A DNA stretch of 64,000 bases from Closterium sp. Naga37s-1. Lineage: Eukaryota; Streptophyta; Zygnematophyceae; Desmidiales; Closteriaceae. This document shows positions 23,170 to 34,079 of this stretch, in pieces. Location of the stretch: contig CANJKZ010000267.1 in NCBI GenBank assembly GCA_947471745.1, forward strand, positions 575,001 through 639,000, given 5' to 3'. Under the pieces are notes generated by a model that saw nothing but the letters and a program-made list of their open reading frames with translations, had not been told where the DNA came from and searched no databases. The translations under genes and the position numbers were made by a program. The stretch's first letter is position 1; each line of letters begins with the position of its first letter.

Positions 23170-25139
23170 TCACTCCCTTGAAAGGACCCTCGTCAAAACA
23201 AACTGACTCGACCCTGCGTTCAACTGTCGCTTTGTCTGGCGAGAAAAAAGAAACGTAGAAAGGAAAGTGGGAGAAGGGGCGTGGTCAGTGCAGTGCACAC
23301 ACAAACAAGACCAATCACATAAGGGTGAGGGACAAGGCTGTGACGTGAGAAAGAGAAGGGCTGAGGAGCAGAAAACAAGGGGGGTCTGATGAGGAGATGT
23401 CGGAAAATGGATCGAACGCATCAGAAGGGAGAGAGGAAGCTTGTGCAGACATGCGCATTCGGCATGCAGTTGGATGGCGGTGGAACAAGGGGAGGCCAAG
23501 AGTAGACGCAGAGGAGAGTAGAAGTCAGAAAGGCACACCGAAAAGGAACACCGGCCGCAAATGGTTGCAGCAAGGCAGGAATGAATGCAGAAGGTGAAAG
23601 ACGGAGACTCGCAGACACTGGTCTATGAGCCACGATCTGGAAACGACTGCATAGGGTGGTGATGTGATGTGAAGTGGTTCCCTCCGACTCACGAGCCATG
23701 AAGGACACGAACAATGGACGGAGAAAGAAACACGAAGATTTTTTGAAAGATTGAAACGACATGCAAGGGGGAAAATGACCAGGTTGGAGAGGTACACTGA
23801 CTGATAGGGCTGGTATGTAGGTGGTGTACAATCAGTCAAATGAAGTGAGCTGAATGAGCCATTTCCTGCCTGAGGTCCCACGAATGGTGGAAGAAGAAAA
23901 ACGGTTTCTGGAAAGGCAATTGTCTTGCAAGAGAAAGGAGCGGATGGAAAATGAAAAGTAGAAAAGCAAGGGCTGACAGGTCTTATCGGTTTCAAAGTTT
24001 TTTCGAAACAAAAGAGTATTTTCATTGCGTAAAGAGGTACTGGCACGCCTACCACTACTTGACGTCAACGCAAGTAGGTGAGGTGAGGGTTGCAAAAAGC
24101 GGCAGTAGAAAGAACCAGCCAAGAGGAATAGGCCAGAACGGAATATGGGAGGAGGAAGGAAGCAAGATGGGATGCTGCACGAGGATGCGGAGCAGTAATG
24201 AACACAAGGCAAAGAGCTCAGCTAAGCCTGGCATGAAATATGCAACCTCACCAACCAGTACAAATCCTCCCACTGGAGATAATAGAATCCTTCAAAGGTG
24301 ACTAAGGTGCTTGTTTCTCCTTACCACAGCCGGGCAGGCGAGGGAAGCCGGAGCGAGCACACAAGGGGATCTGAAAAGTAGAGGGCACGTGAGAACAGAA
24401 GTGGTAGTGAATGCCATAGAATGAGTGAGCACAGGGCTGAACGGTGGTTTGGCCGTTTGAGGTGCTCTTCGAGCCGAGATGGAAGATTCCTGAAGTCAAC
24501 TCGCAATGCGAATCCCGCTTGTCTCTCAGCGACCTGGTCACCTTGAGTCGACGGGAGTGAGCGGAAAACAGTGCAGCTCAGGTCGCACTACCTTTTTATT
24601 GCACACGTTCCAAGTCCGATCTCATGCATTCTAGACCTCCTTTTTCAAGCTCCTCCGTTGCCTGAGGTCGGCAAGGAGTGTGAGACATGCAAGACTCTTG
24701 ACCTGGTAGACTACACTTGGGGGAGGTCGAGGCAGGGTGGCTCGCGAGTCGCAAGGATAGCTAATGGTGCCCAGCAGCTTGCTGCCGACAGGCACCTCAG
24801 CTCGGGATTCAAGTCACAAGTCGGACAAGCACACGCTTTGGCTCGTAGCGAGCCAATCTCGGTTTGGCCATCACACGAATCGAGCTGAAGCGAGCAAAGG
24901 CAACCTGGATCGGCACGGCCATTTCTCATGCATAAACCACACCACACCACACCACAGTACTTACGGAATGAGAGACTCGGCATGGTTGGGAGGGGTCATT
25001 GGTGGTAAGGAGAGTGGTTGGGATTGTTCTGGGGTGACCTCAGATTCAGACGACAATGTGACAGATAGAACCATCGCGCTCGCTTGTTGGTGGTCAGAAG
25101 TTAGGCCAGTCAGAAGTAGGCCACTCACATAATTAGGAC
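23170..25139. other. No recognised gene upstream of locus B
   Basis: This should contain the promoter and any leader of B. The leader module found at C, D and E was not recognised here. Short frames on both strands have no known motif. Confidence 0.4.
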
Positions 25140-25800
25140 CTCAACTAGGCAAGTCACAAGCAAAGTCAAATACACGCCAGGAAGGTTTCAACCTGAGTCA
25201 CTTGCACGCTAGGTCAGTTACAAGCTAGGCCACTTACAGGCTAGGGCAGTATAGTCAGTCAGGTCAGCTGAGATTGGGTTACTCTTTGGATATATCAATT
25301 AGAAGCTAGGTCAAGGCTAGGTCCCTCACACGCTAGGTCAGTCAGAGGCGATGCTAAGTCAGGGACTATGACCACGTCACTGCACTGCAAAAAAAAAGGG
25401 AGAAAAGTAGGTCGCAAGCTGGGTCAGTCACATCACAAGCTACGCATGTCAGGTCTCATACAGGCCGGTTCACAAATCAGCTATGTCATCTCAAGGCTAG
25501 GAGATCCACAGGCCAGGTCACTCACAGGTTAGTCAGTCACAAACTAGGTTAGTCAGTCACAAACTAGGTTAGTCAGTCACAACACGAACTAGGTTAGTCA
25601 GTCACAAACTAGGTTAGTCAGTCACAACACGAACTAGGTTAGTCAGTCACAAACTAGGTTAGTCAGTCACAACACGAACTAGGTTAGTCAGTCACAAACT
25701 AGGTTAGTCAGTCACAAACTAGGTTAGTCAGTCACAACACGAACTAGGTTAGTCAATCACAGCACGAACTAGGTTAGTCAGTTGGGGGCTAGGCTGTTTC
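25140..25800 (+). repeat. Minisatellite of AGGTTAGTCAGTCAC type
   Basis: Diverged GCTAGGTCAGTCAC-like units from about 25140 give way at about 25520-25790 to regular units of 20 bp (AAACTAGGTTAGTCAGTCAC) alternating with 25-bp units that contain an extra AACACG. No coding signal. Confidence 0.9.
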
Positions 25801-25844
25801 AAAGGCTACGGTTACAGGGTAGGTCCGTCACTGGCTTGGTCACT

Positions 25845-26012
25845 GTGTAGGTGAGTCACAGGGTAGGTGAGTCACAGGGTAGGTGAGTCACAGGGTAGGT
25901 GAGTCACAGGGTAGGTGAGTCACAGGGTAGGTGAGTCACAGGGTAGGTGAGTCACTGGGTAGGTGAGTCACAGGGTAGGTGAGTCACAGGGTAGGTGAGT
26001 CACTGGGTAGGT
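25845..26012 (+). repeat. 16-bp minisatellite, ten TGAGTCA motifs
   Basis: Units GTAGGTGAGTCACAGG repeated in register, with ten exact TGAGTCA cores spaced 16 bp apart and a final variant with TCAGTCA. TGAGTCA is the classical bZIP (AP-1/GCN4) site, and AGGTGAGT is also a splice-donor core. Binding is an inference; the array may be neutral. Confidence 0.9.
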
Positions 26013-26059
26013 CAGTCACACTCACAGACAGGGTAGGTCGGTCACATGATAGATGGGCG

Positions 26060-28439
26060 AGAGCCCGGGTCAGTGACGGCATGATGAATGAGCCACGGAG
26101 AAAATCAGCAGGACGGGAAGGGCCCAGGTGAAAAATGCATCAAAAGTTACACACTGGGCTCTGATACATGTACCAGCACCATGGTTCCATGGCCCTACCC
26201 TGGGAGCCTTGCGATGCAGAAGCGCAAGACTGGGGGACAATACGAGGTTCCATTCCTTGTATTGACTGAGGAACGAATGTGCTTACTTTGTATTTTTTTC
26301 GAGTGTCGATGTTTTCCACGTCTCGCGAAGCGACTCAGCAGCGGCGGCGCGGGGACAGTCGATCAGCAGTGCGTGGTGGTGGCGAGGCTTGGAAATACTG
26401 TAATTGCTGGAAGGGAAGGAAGGCAGCTGGATGAGGGGGACTGAGTGTTGGAAGGGAAGTAAGGCAGTGGGATGAGCGGGACCGGGCAAGTATTCTATGC
26501 TACTGATACTCGTTTCTTGGCAATGCAGAAGTGGTTGATTACACGATTGGCGTCAGATTGCGCGGATAAGAGCACGGAGGCGTGGCGCCATGCATGACAA
26601 CTGCATATTTCTGTTTGCGCTAACTCTGGGAACGTGGCATGGAGACCGTTTGGAGGTAAAAGACGAGAGGGACAGAGGGTAGGCCAAAGGTCTCGAAACG
26701 ATGAATGGAGGGAAATGAGCAGTGCCGGTGTACGAGCGGAATAATCGAACTTGGTTACCTCAGAACTGTTTTTTGGTTTCGCAGATTGGAATGCCGTGAG
26801 GATAGGAGAGGCAATGACGCCTTCTAGGCGCACGCACTACGGTTCGCCAAACGATCTGAGGTGCTGCGAGAATCTCACGCCGCGAGAAGATGAGATGGCT
26901 TTGAAACGATCAGATAATGCGTGAGGAGGAAGCGGAGAAATACCAGGCTGAGCCGTATGACTGGTACTAACTGCGACGCGACTTCGAAATCTGAATATGC
27001 GCCACCGATACGTAGTAACGCCAAGCAACGATGCTAATATACTGCTAATAGGCAGAAGTTTAGTGACTTCCAGCACTGCTAATAAGATGGCTATGGCAGT
27101 AGTATGCCTTCCGTCACAGCGATTTTGAATGGTTCACCTTGTGACTCGTGCAGCGTGCTGCGTTTCAAAGCGTCACGCAGGGTACCAGAATTCATCTCAT
27201 TCAACGATGTGTGTACGAAGTGCAATAACCAGCTACGTACAAATGTCGTCACGTGAGCGAAACTGCGCTTCCGAAATGCAAATACGTTCGCAAATCCTAA
27301 ACTGGTGAGGAAGGAGAAATGGCACTGGCGTTGTACCTCGCTCAAGGCACATGCGTGGGGTGAAATGAGAACAACACATGGACTTGCACATAAGGTCTCA
27401 ACTCAACGAAGTTCCCGTCACTGCTCAATTCGCGAGCAGATTCGGTGCTTTGCGAACGCTGGGATGGTAACAGCTAAGAAGCACAGATTGAACTCGACGG
27501 GCGTTTCACATTGCAATACCTGAGTCACCAATTTCCTCCACACAGTCTTCCCCGCTACTCGCTGCCAGTAATAACTAACGCTAAACGCTACGTTCTGTTC
27601 GCCAACAGCTAGATCCGCGCCAGCAAGCACGGGTCTTACCGTGCATATTCGATAGCCGTTTATGCCGCCACGTGTTAGTCCATCGAGAACGACCAAATTC
27701 GAGAAACAGTAGCCTTTCGCGCGCAAACGCGCCTCGGCTGTCCAACGCGATGAAGCCACGTTTAGGTCTATGTTTCGTTCAGTTTTCAGTGCGAGATCCA
27801 ACATGCAAGTTCAAGGCACTGCGATTGACAGGGTGAAGCGAGCTGAAGGCGGGCTAGGGTAGCGATTGGCCCCAAATGATCCCAATGCCTCGAAACGCGT
27901 TCGCGATCAACCCAATGCATGCGTTGCCCACGTGTGGTGCAGCCTCGCACGCTGCGGCTGCTCATCGCACACGAGATGATGGGATGGTTGGTGGAACAGC
28001 GCTGCTTCACGGCGGGGACGGGCGGAGAGCTGAGAGGCAAACGGTGAGCTCCATGGATGGCTCCTAGCATGCATGATGTGACGTGATGCCTCCCTCCTCT
28101 CCTCTCTCGTGTCCCCTTCCCTCCTCTGCCTGCTCTCGTTCTCCGAGTCAAAACCCCAATCTTTATATCCATTCCCTCCGACCTGTTTTCCCTGGCTCCA
28201 GATTCCGAAATATTCCCTAGTTTTTCTCCTCTCCTCGTGTCATTCCTCCTCACCCTCTCTCCTCTTCCGCCGCTGATCTGGACCACTGCAACTCTCTTGG
28301 CTAAGAAGTGCCTTGTTTCGGATTGGCAGCTCGTTGTCACCATCTGGCGCGCCACAACCACACACTAGCCTACTGTGAGTGGTCGTCCACTGCACCATGT
28401 CCTGCCGTTCCCCCTGAATCCGTTTCCCCTCCGCTCTGC
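26060..28439. other. Low-repeat region, no recognised gene
   Basis: Base composition is more balanced and repeats are few. Minus-strand open segments near 26495-27345 and 27418-28361 could be exons of an unrecognised gene, but none has a motif I know and no consistent splice pattern was seen. The right part (27.8-28.4 kb) precedes the leader of locus C and may hold its promoter. Confidence 0.35.
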
Positions 28440-28620
28440 CTGAATCCGTTCCCCCTGGATCCGCTTTGCATGAATTCGTTTGGATTTGCTCACCCTTGGA
28501 TTCTTTTCCCCCTGGATCCGTTCCCCCTGGATCCGTTCCCCTGGATCCGTTCCCCCTGGATCCGTTCCCCTTGGATCCGCTCTCCTGACTCTCTATATCC
28601 GTTTTTCCTGGATCCGTTTA
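28440..28620 (+). repeat. 15-bp minisatellite with GGATCC in most units
   Basis: Imperfect copies of CCCCCTGGATCCGTT, about eight units, the left ones more diverged. It lies upstream of the locus C leader. Confidence 0.85.
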
Positions 28621-28779
28621 CTGCCTCACCTTTTCCACGTCCATTATCAAACTTCCCGTGTGTCCTGCTCTTCCCCTTAATCTTGCCTGGCATACCCCTC
28701 GTCCCCCCTGCTTCTTTGCTCGCGGTCTTTCCTTTGAACTCAAGTCAGCCAGCGACGATTGTTGATCCGCTTCCTCCTG

Positions 28780-28974
28780 CCAGGTCCTCTTTTCAGCAAA
28801 GTTCTTCTCCATTTCATTTCGTCGTGTGGCGTTGCTCTTCAGAACCGTTCTTCCCCTCACGTCCTCGGCTGCAAAATTCATAAATCTGTTCGCGGAGAAG
28901 CGTCTGACTCCCAACGGGCGCCTCGCTGCTGCCATCTGGCCCACTCGTCATTTCCACGCACCAGGTATGCACGG
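28780..28974 (+). promoter_or_regulatory. Locus C leader module ending in a splice donor
   Basis: Aligns with the minus-strand module 12060-11862 of locus D. It ends GCACCAG|GTATGC at 28974/28975. Shared blocks include GTGGCGTTGCTC, TCAGAACCGTTCT and GAGAAGCGTCTGACT or close variants. The coiled-coil exon follows 1.2 kb downstream. Confidence 0.5.
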
Positions 28975-30195
28975 CCATCCCGTTGTCCGTGCTTCCGCTG
29001 CACCTCTCTCGTGCCCGTGTCTTCCACTTCGCTTCCCGTGTGTCTGATGTCAGTGCTGCCCCACCACAGCACCTCTTCCCTGTCCCACTTTGGAAGCCGT
29101 GCTCCTCCCGTCCCTTAACTGCTCCTCACTTCCCATGTTTCTAGTTTTGTTATCCCTTTTCAGTTTAGCTTGCCTCATAATCAGATCTTTTCATGTCCTA
29201 TTTAATTCCACGAATCTGCTCCTATTTACTTGCCTCTGCTTGTTGTCGTGATCTTCTGTACTAAATTATCACCTTTGGCTGACACCAAAATTGTGTTTGT
29301 TCATTTCTATCAATCGTTAGGATGAGTGATCCATTCAAAGAGATCCTTTGCTTGCTGTCTGGGAGCCTGGTTTCTTGCTGTATAATTCACCATCTCCTTT
29401 TTTTCTTCTCCCATGCGTCTGCGTCTCATCCCATGCCTTCTTCCACCCACAGCCGCTCACCTCCTCAGCTGCTCATTCCCTCACCAAATCGTGCTTCACG
29501 CTTCAGCCACCCCGCCAGTCAAAGGTTGTTCTGCTATCATCTTGTGAGGTGGGCAGCATCAATTTCTTCTGAGGCGGGTATGCTGTGGGGCGAGGCGGGG
29601 CAGAAATGCTGTGCCGGCGAGGCAGGGCGGGAATGCTGTGGGGCGAGGCGGATATGCTGTGCGGACTCACCGTGCACCTATTAACTTTCTCACATGCGCC
29701 TCACCCGTGCATGTACTAGGCTCGTCTGTCTTTCTCTCTCCCACCAGAGAGGGCTTTCGCCTTTGGGTGCTATAGCCGCTCGCTATCCATTTCTGCGTGC
29801 CTCCCCCGCTGCTGCTGGTACCACGGCTGCAGTTACGTGCATGTCTCCATTCACCTCTCACCAGATTCGTAGTGCATCTTATTTATCCTCTTCCATCACC
29901 CCATGCCCTGCTCCCCCACTCGCCCAGTCCTTGCCCCTTTCCACTCTCCGTCCGCTCATGCTTCCTCCTCTCAAAATCATCCGTTTCCATCTGTCTTTCC
30001 ACCCCTTGTGCCCTCGTGCCCGCTTCACTTTAGCCACACTTTCACTCCCCTTCTCCGCCGCCTCCAAGCTTACCTGCTTCCCCTCCATCGCTTCGGACTT
30101 ATTCGTGTGCCCTTGTCTTTCAACCCTCCACCCTCGCCCTTGCATTCACATTCAATTGCTGCCGCCTTCTTTGCTGCGATTCTGCTGCTTATGGG
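28975..30195 (+). other. Locus C first intron
   Basis: Two blocks (29450-29570 and 30050-30170) match the locus D intron in the same order. An acceptor GATGCAG lies just before 30200. The 41-codon exon was not found here, so locus C lacks it or it has diverged beyond recognition. Confidence 0.45.
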
Positions 30196-30636
30196 ATGCA
30201 GAGAGTGGGAGAGGTTGGTTCATCTGTCGCGGCGAGTATGGCCGGATCGCAGGAGTGGGAAGAAGCGATAGAGATGATGAGAGCACTTGGCGTGCAGGTG
30301 GAAGACATAAGGGAGTTGGCAGCAACCAAAAGGGATTTGGCAGCAACCAAAAGGGATTTGGCAGCAACCACGGGGGAGTTGTTAGAAACCAAGGAGGAGT
30401 TGTTAGCAGCCAATGGGGAGTTATTAGCATCCAAGGGGGAGGTGTTAGCAACCAAAGGGAAATTGGCAACAACCATGGGGGATTTGTTAGCAACCAAGAG
30501 GGAGTTGGTAGCAACCAAGGGGGATTTGGAAGCAACCAAGGGGGATTTGGTGGCAACCCTGGAGGAGTTGTTAGCAACCAAGGAGGAGTTGTTAGCAACC
30601 AAGGGGGAGTTGGTACTGTTACGATCAGAAAGTTGA
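30196..30636 (+). pseudogene. Locus C: coiled-coil exon built from 21-bp repeats, truncated
   Basis: The likely start is MAGSQEWEEAIEMMRALGVQ at 30238; an upstream in-frame Met lies at 30196. After VEDIREL the protein is about fourteen 7-residue units of the form LLATKEE or DLAATKR, encoded by a 21-bp minisatellite (GCAACCAA(G/A)GGGGA-like). The period of seven gives a coiled-coil heptad with Leu at fixed positions. The frame ends just after VLLRSES. The usual TAWE|GTGAGT end and the LRR exon are absent. The break coincides with the left limit of the DNA transposon sequence, so a rearrangement near 30620-30650 probably removed the rest. Confidence 0.6.
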
Positions 30637-30648
30637 TCGTGCCTAGCG

Positions 30649-32666
30649 TTACCTCAGTAAGGTTTGCAGAGAGTAAATTGCAGCGGACGTAATAACCTCC
30701 ACACCGCCTTCCTCCTCACCCTCCTCACCCTCCTCCTCGTCCTCCTCGTCCTCCTCCTCCTCCGTGTCCTCTTCCTCTTCCGTGTCCTCCTCCTCTTCCG
30801 TGTCCTCCTCCTCCTCCTCCTCCTCCTCCTCCGCCTCCTCCTCCTCCTCCTCCTCCTCCTCCTCCTCCTCCTCCTCCTCCTCCTCCTCCTCCTCCTCCTC
30901 CTCCTCCTCCTCTTCCTCATCCTCCTCCTCCTCCTCCTCCTCCTCCTCCTCCTCCTCCTCCTCCTCCTCCTCCTCCTCCTCCTCCTCCTCCTCCTCCTCC
31001 TCCTCCGCTGGAGAGGAGGCAGCATCCCTGTCCTTGCTCGAAGGGGCAGCAGGGTCAGGGTAGAAAGGGTTCGGGACGAGCTCTTCGAGCTCCTCCTCGC
31101 ACACATCCTCCAGCACCTCCACCTCCGCCTTATCGCGGAGGTGAGCGAGGATCAGATGATCCTCGCTCCCGTCAACGGCGGTGGAGATGTCGCAGGTCAC
31201 GAAGGCTTTCTTGATCAATTCTTTTGGGACGTCGGCCCAGGCCTCCGCAATCCAGCAGAGAACCTTCTTCGGGGGAGGTTTCTTCAAATTCCCTGCAGGA
31301 AATGTCACGGGTAGGGGCAGACGTGAGTCACCACACGGTCAAGGCACACAGTGAAACGGGTACAACTCACATGCTCACCTGCAGGGGTGAAAGACTCAAT
31401 CCCTTCATCCTGGAACCACGTGGAGTAGCGGTGGCGAACCCCGGCTTTGAAGCTGCGGTTCACCGAAACGTCCAGGGGTTGCACCAGCGAGGTGCAACCG
31501 CCAGAGATCACCGCGCGCGTGAGCTTGAACAGCTTCATCGTCTGGCCGACTGCTTCCGTGGTGTGCCCTCAGTAGGAGTCGAGGATGAGGAGCGCATCCT
31601 TGCGCTGCCTTTCCTCTTCGCGGTGCGGCTTCAGGAAGGGGACGAGAACCTTCGTTGTCCAGTCTTGGACAAGGTTCTCGTCCATCCAGCCCTTTTCCTG
31701 GGCTCGCACGACAACACATGCACAACAAAAAGAAACATTAGCGGTGGAATTCCTTCACCAAACCCCGGCAGAACATCCGGTAAGTCACAATTCACCTCGG
31801 GGTATGGGGATCTTCGGCAAGGTCTTCCGCTTGAAGACCACATACGGAGGGAGCTTCAAGCCGCCCGCGGTCACTGCCAGCATGATCGTGACGCGCTGCT
31901 TCTCGTACCCCGCGGTGCGCACGTGCACTGTCCGAGCGCCTTTCATCTCGAGGGTGCGCTCGGCAGGCATCTCAAGGAACAGGGGTGTCTGATCCGCGTT
32001 CACGATCAGGTTGAAGGGGTAGGAGTTGAGCACGCGCATCTGCCTCACGAATTCCGAGAAGGCCTCGCACCTCTACTTTCAATCTGCATCGCACGGGATA
32101 AGGGGGAGTCAGGCCAGATGGATATGGTACGACTTTACATCTGAAAACTTCGGGAAGGCCGAGGTCAAGGTACCTGCAGCTAGCTTCTGCCCGATCTTTG
32201 TCTTCATGCGCTGCGCCAGGGACCACCGCCTGCGGAACCTCTTTGTCCAACGGTGGGACGAACACCACTTCGCCTGGGGGTGGCGATGCTTCATGGAGGT
32301 CGCCGCCCACCTTTGCAGCAGACTCACGGAAACCGGCAGGCTATTGAGCCAGTAAAGCTTCTCCTTAACGGTGTAAGCTTTCCGCGCCTTCTGCGTTCGT
32401 CGGCGCCTTGGCTCCGGCGTCTCTGCGTCGCGCACCCGCTTCTTCTGTCCCCGCGGTCGGCTTGATTCCGGAAACACGGGAACCTTCACCTGCGGAAGCG
32501 GACGGCGTGGGCTCCCGCTGGGCTTCTTATCCGTCTCCTCGCTGCTAGAGGAACTTGGCGTTGGCATGACGGGCCTAGGCGACGGCCTAGGAACAGGAGG
32601 CTTCTGAACTTTCTTGCGGCGCCTGCGTCGAGCACCGGACGTCCCAGTATCTGGTGATGTCACCAT
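30649..32666 (-). CDS. pogo/Tigger-like DDE transposase, four exons, one in-frame stop
   Basis: Gene model (minus): exon 1 32666-32139, exon 2 32072-31796, exon 3 31702-31379, exon 4 31292-30649; phases agree and give about 590 residues. Exon 1 has an Arg/Lys/Ser-rich N-terminus and a start of a helix-turn-helix (KAYTVKEKLYWLNSLP); the continuation RESAAKVGGDLHEA lies in another frame near 32.3 kb, so a frame change is likely there. Exon 2 holds the first catalytic Asp (IVNADQTPLF) and VTAGGLKLPPYVVFKRKTLP. Exon 3 holds QEKGWMDENLV, the second Asp (LLILDSY, directly followed by TGA where Arg CGA is usual) and the third (SLVQPLDVSVNRSF). Exon 4 has VLCWIAEAWADVPKELIKKA, DISTAVDGSEDH and a tail of about 100 glutamates. 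The exon 1-2 and 2-3 junctions are the least certain. Inactive unless the stop is read through. Confidence 0.8.
30713..31006 (+). repeat. CTC microsatellite encoding the poly-Glu tail
   Basis: Nearly pure CTC with a few CGT, TTC and CAT variants. On the opposite strand it encodes the glutamate run at the C-terminus of the transposase; the plus strand reads as poly-Leu or poly-Ser, which is meaningless. Confidence 0.95.
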
Positions 32667-33062
32667 GGCGGCTAAAGTGGGGAAAAAGTGGCTGCTAGTT
32701 TCGAGGTGAAAATGGATCATGCAACCATCTTCTACGCGGCAGCCAGCCGAGCACAGTAAGGGGGGAAGAAACAAGAGGGGGAAGTGAAGACAGCCCTCAC
32801 AAACAAGGACGTGCCAGAAGATAGTAGGTGTGTCTGAAGATCCCGCCCTTTCCAGGCACGCACGAAGCGTGCATAGGGTGTGAAGGTCGAGGCGACACTG
32901 CGCGCTGGGCCCATCAAACAGTTCCCTTCTCGCTCATGTGAACACCAAGTGGTGTTTGTGGCTAATGGGAGGAGGCTCCCAGATAGGGTTCGAGATGACG
33001 TGGGTCTTATAAAATATATACCATTTAATTATACCCCCCGACTTTTTGAGGCCAGATTATCA

Positions 33063-33097
33063 TAATACCCTAGGGTCTTATATACGGGGGTTTACGG
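33063..33097 (+). repeat. Right terminal end of the pogo-like element
   Basis: The 33 bases before the TA at 33098 read ACCCTAGGGTCTTATATACG and end GGGGTTTACGG. They match MITE1's terminal 33 bases (63010-63042, reverse complement) at most positions, and the MITE2 right end (CTTATATCTGGGGTAATACG then G). The next bases (TAGCGGAAGC) continue the interrupted LTR of copia element VI, where 62811-62820 shows the empty site. No matching left end was found near 30.6 kb. Confidence 0.7.
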
Positions 33098-33099
33098 TA

Positions 33100-33299
33100 G
33101 CGGAAGCATCTTAGTGAGACTGATTGAACCACCTTGCACTGGTGTGTGAGAACAAGATGAGTTAATTATAACAAAGAGATACATCACTTTTATATGATTA
33201 CATCAGGGAATATGAAAGGTTTTACTACCTGCAACTGTAACTTCTAATGCGGTTCGATGTAGCGACGACTCGGGTAACTGCTCAATAGCGAGCCAGTTA
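33100..33299 (-). mobile_element. Stranded part of the left LTR of copia element VI
   Basis: About 95 percent identical to 62813-63009 of the right LTR of element VI. It is separated from the rest of its LTR (57635-57832) by MITE2 and the elements nested in it. The outermost part of this LTR, left of the DNA transposon, is missing. Confidence 0.85.
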
Positions 33300-34079
33300 C
33301 CGTATGACCCCGGATATAAGCGCAGGCCTATTAAAAGCGCATGCGCTTATATCTGGAGCAATGCGCTTATGGCCGATCCTCATTTATAAGCGCACCCCTT
33401 ATAAAACCTTGATATATTATAAGCGAATGTGAAATTATAAATTTAAATCCTTGATAAAAATGGTAACGAATTTCAAATTTGCAGCGAGGCCACATCCATT
33501 TCGGCTTAGGTTGACTTTCGAGGACCTCACATCCTGCGCGTACAGTCAACACGAGCTGGTACGCCCTCAAAGTGATGTGTTACATGAGAAGAAACGAGGA
33601 ATGAAATGACTAAGTGAAAGTTGGGTACAAAAAGCAAACCCTAGAAAACTGTACCCCATATGTGCTACCCCACTATAGCCTACAGTAGCTATGTCATATA
33701 AATCTGACACACCCCCATAGGCAAAGTGTGGGAGAACAAGGGGTCACAAGACCATGAGAAAAGTAGAACGAGAATGAAGTGAGTACATATGGGAAACCCT
33801 AATTGGGTTGTACCCCCTATGGGATACCCCACTATAGCCTACACAACAGCATAAGCTATATATATGTTCTGACACACCCCCATAGGCAAAGTGGGGGAGA
33901 ACAAGGGGTCACAAGACCAGTCAAGCAAAGCAGAGCAAGCTCAGGGTGGATCACAAAGTCACCACACAGTCCGAGCACAACGACAGGGCAACAGGGCCAG
34001 TTCACATGCAGGAGTACACATATATATATAGAGCTAGACAAGCAAGAGCAGGTATATATATGTGACAGTACAAGCAAGG

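Noticed and set aside
25520-26030. Possible CRISPR or telomere-like array
   Set aside because: Units are head-to-tail without unique spacers, and the motif is not a telomere repeat.
26495-28361. Minus-strand open segments as exons of a host gene
   Set aside because: No known motif and no consistent splice sites or homologous copy in the window.
30664-31314. Plus-strand poly-Leu or poly-Ser protein
   Set aside because: It is the antisense of the transposase poly-Glu tail in a CTC microsatellite.
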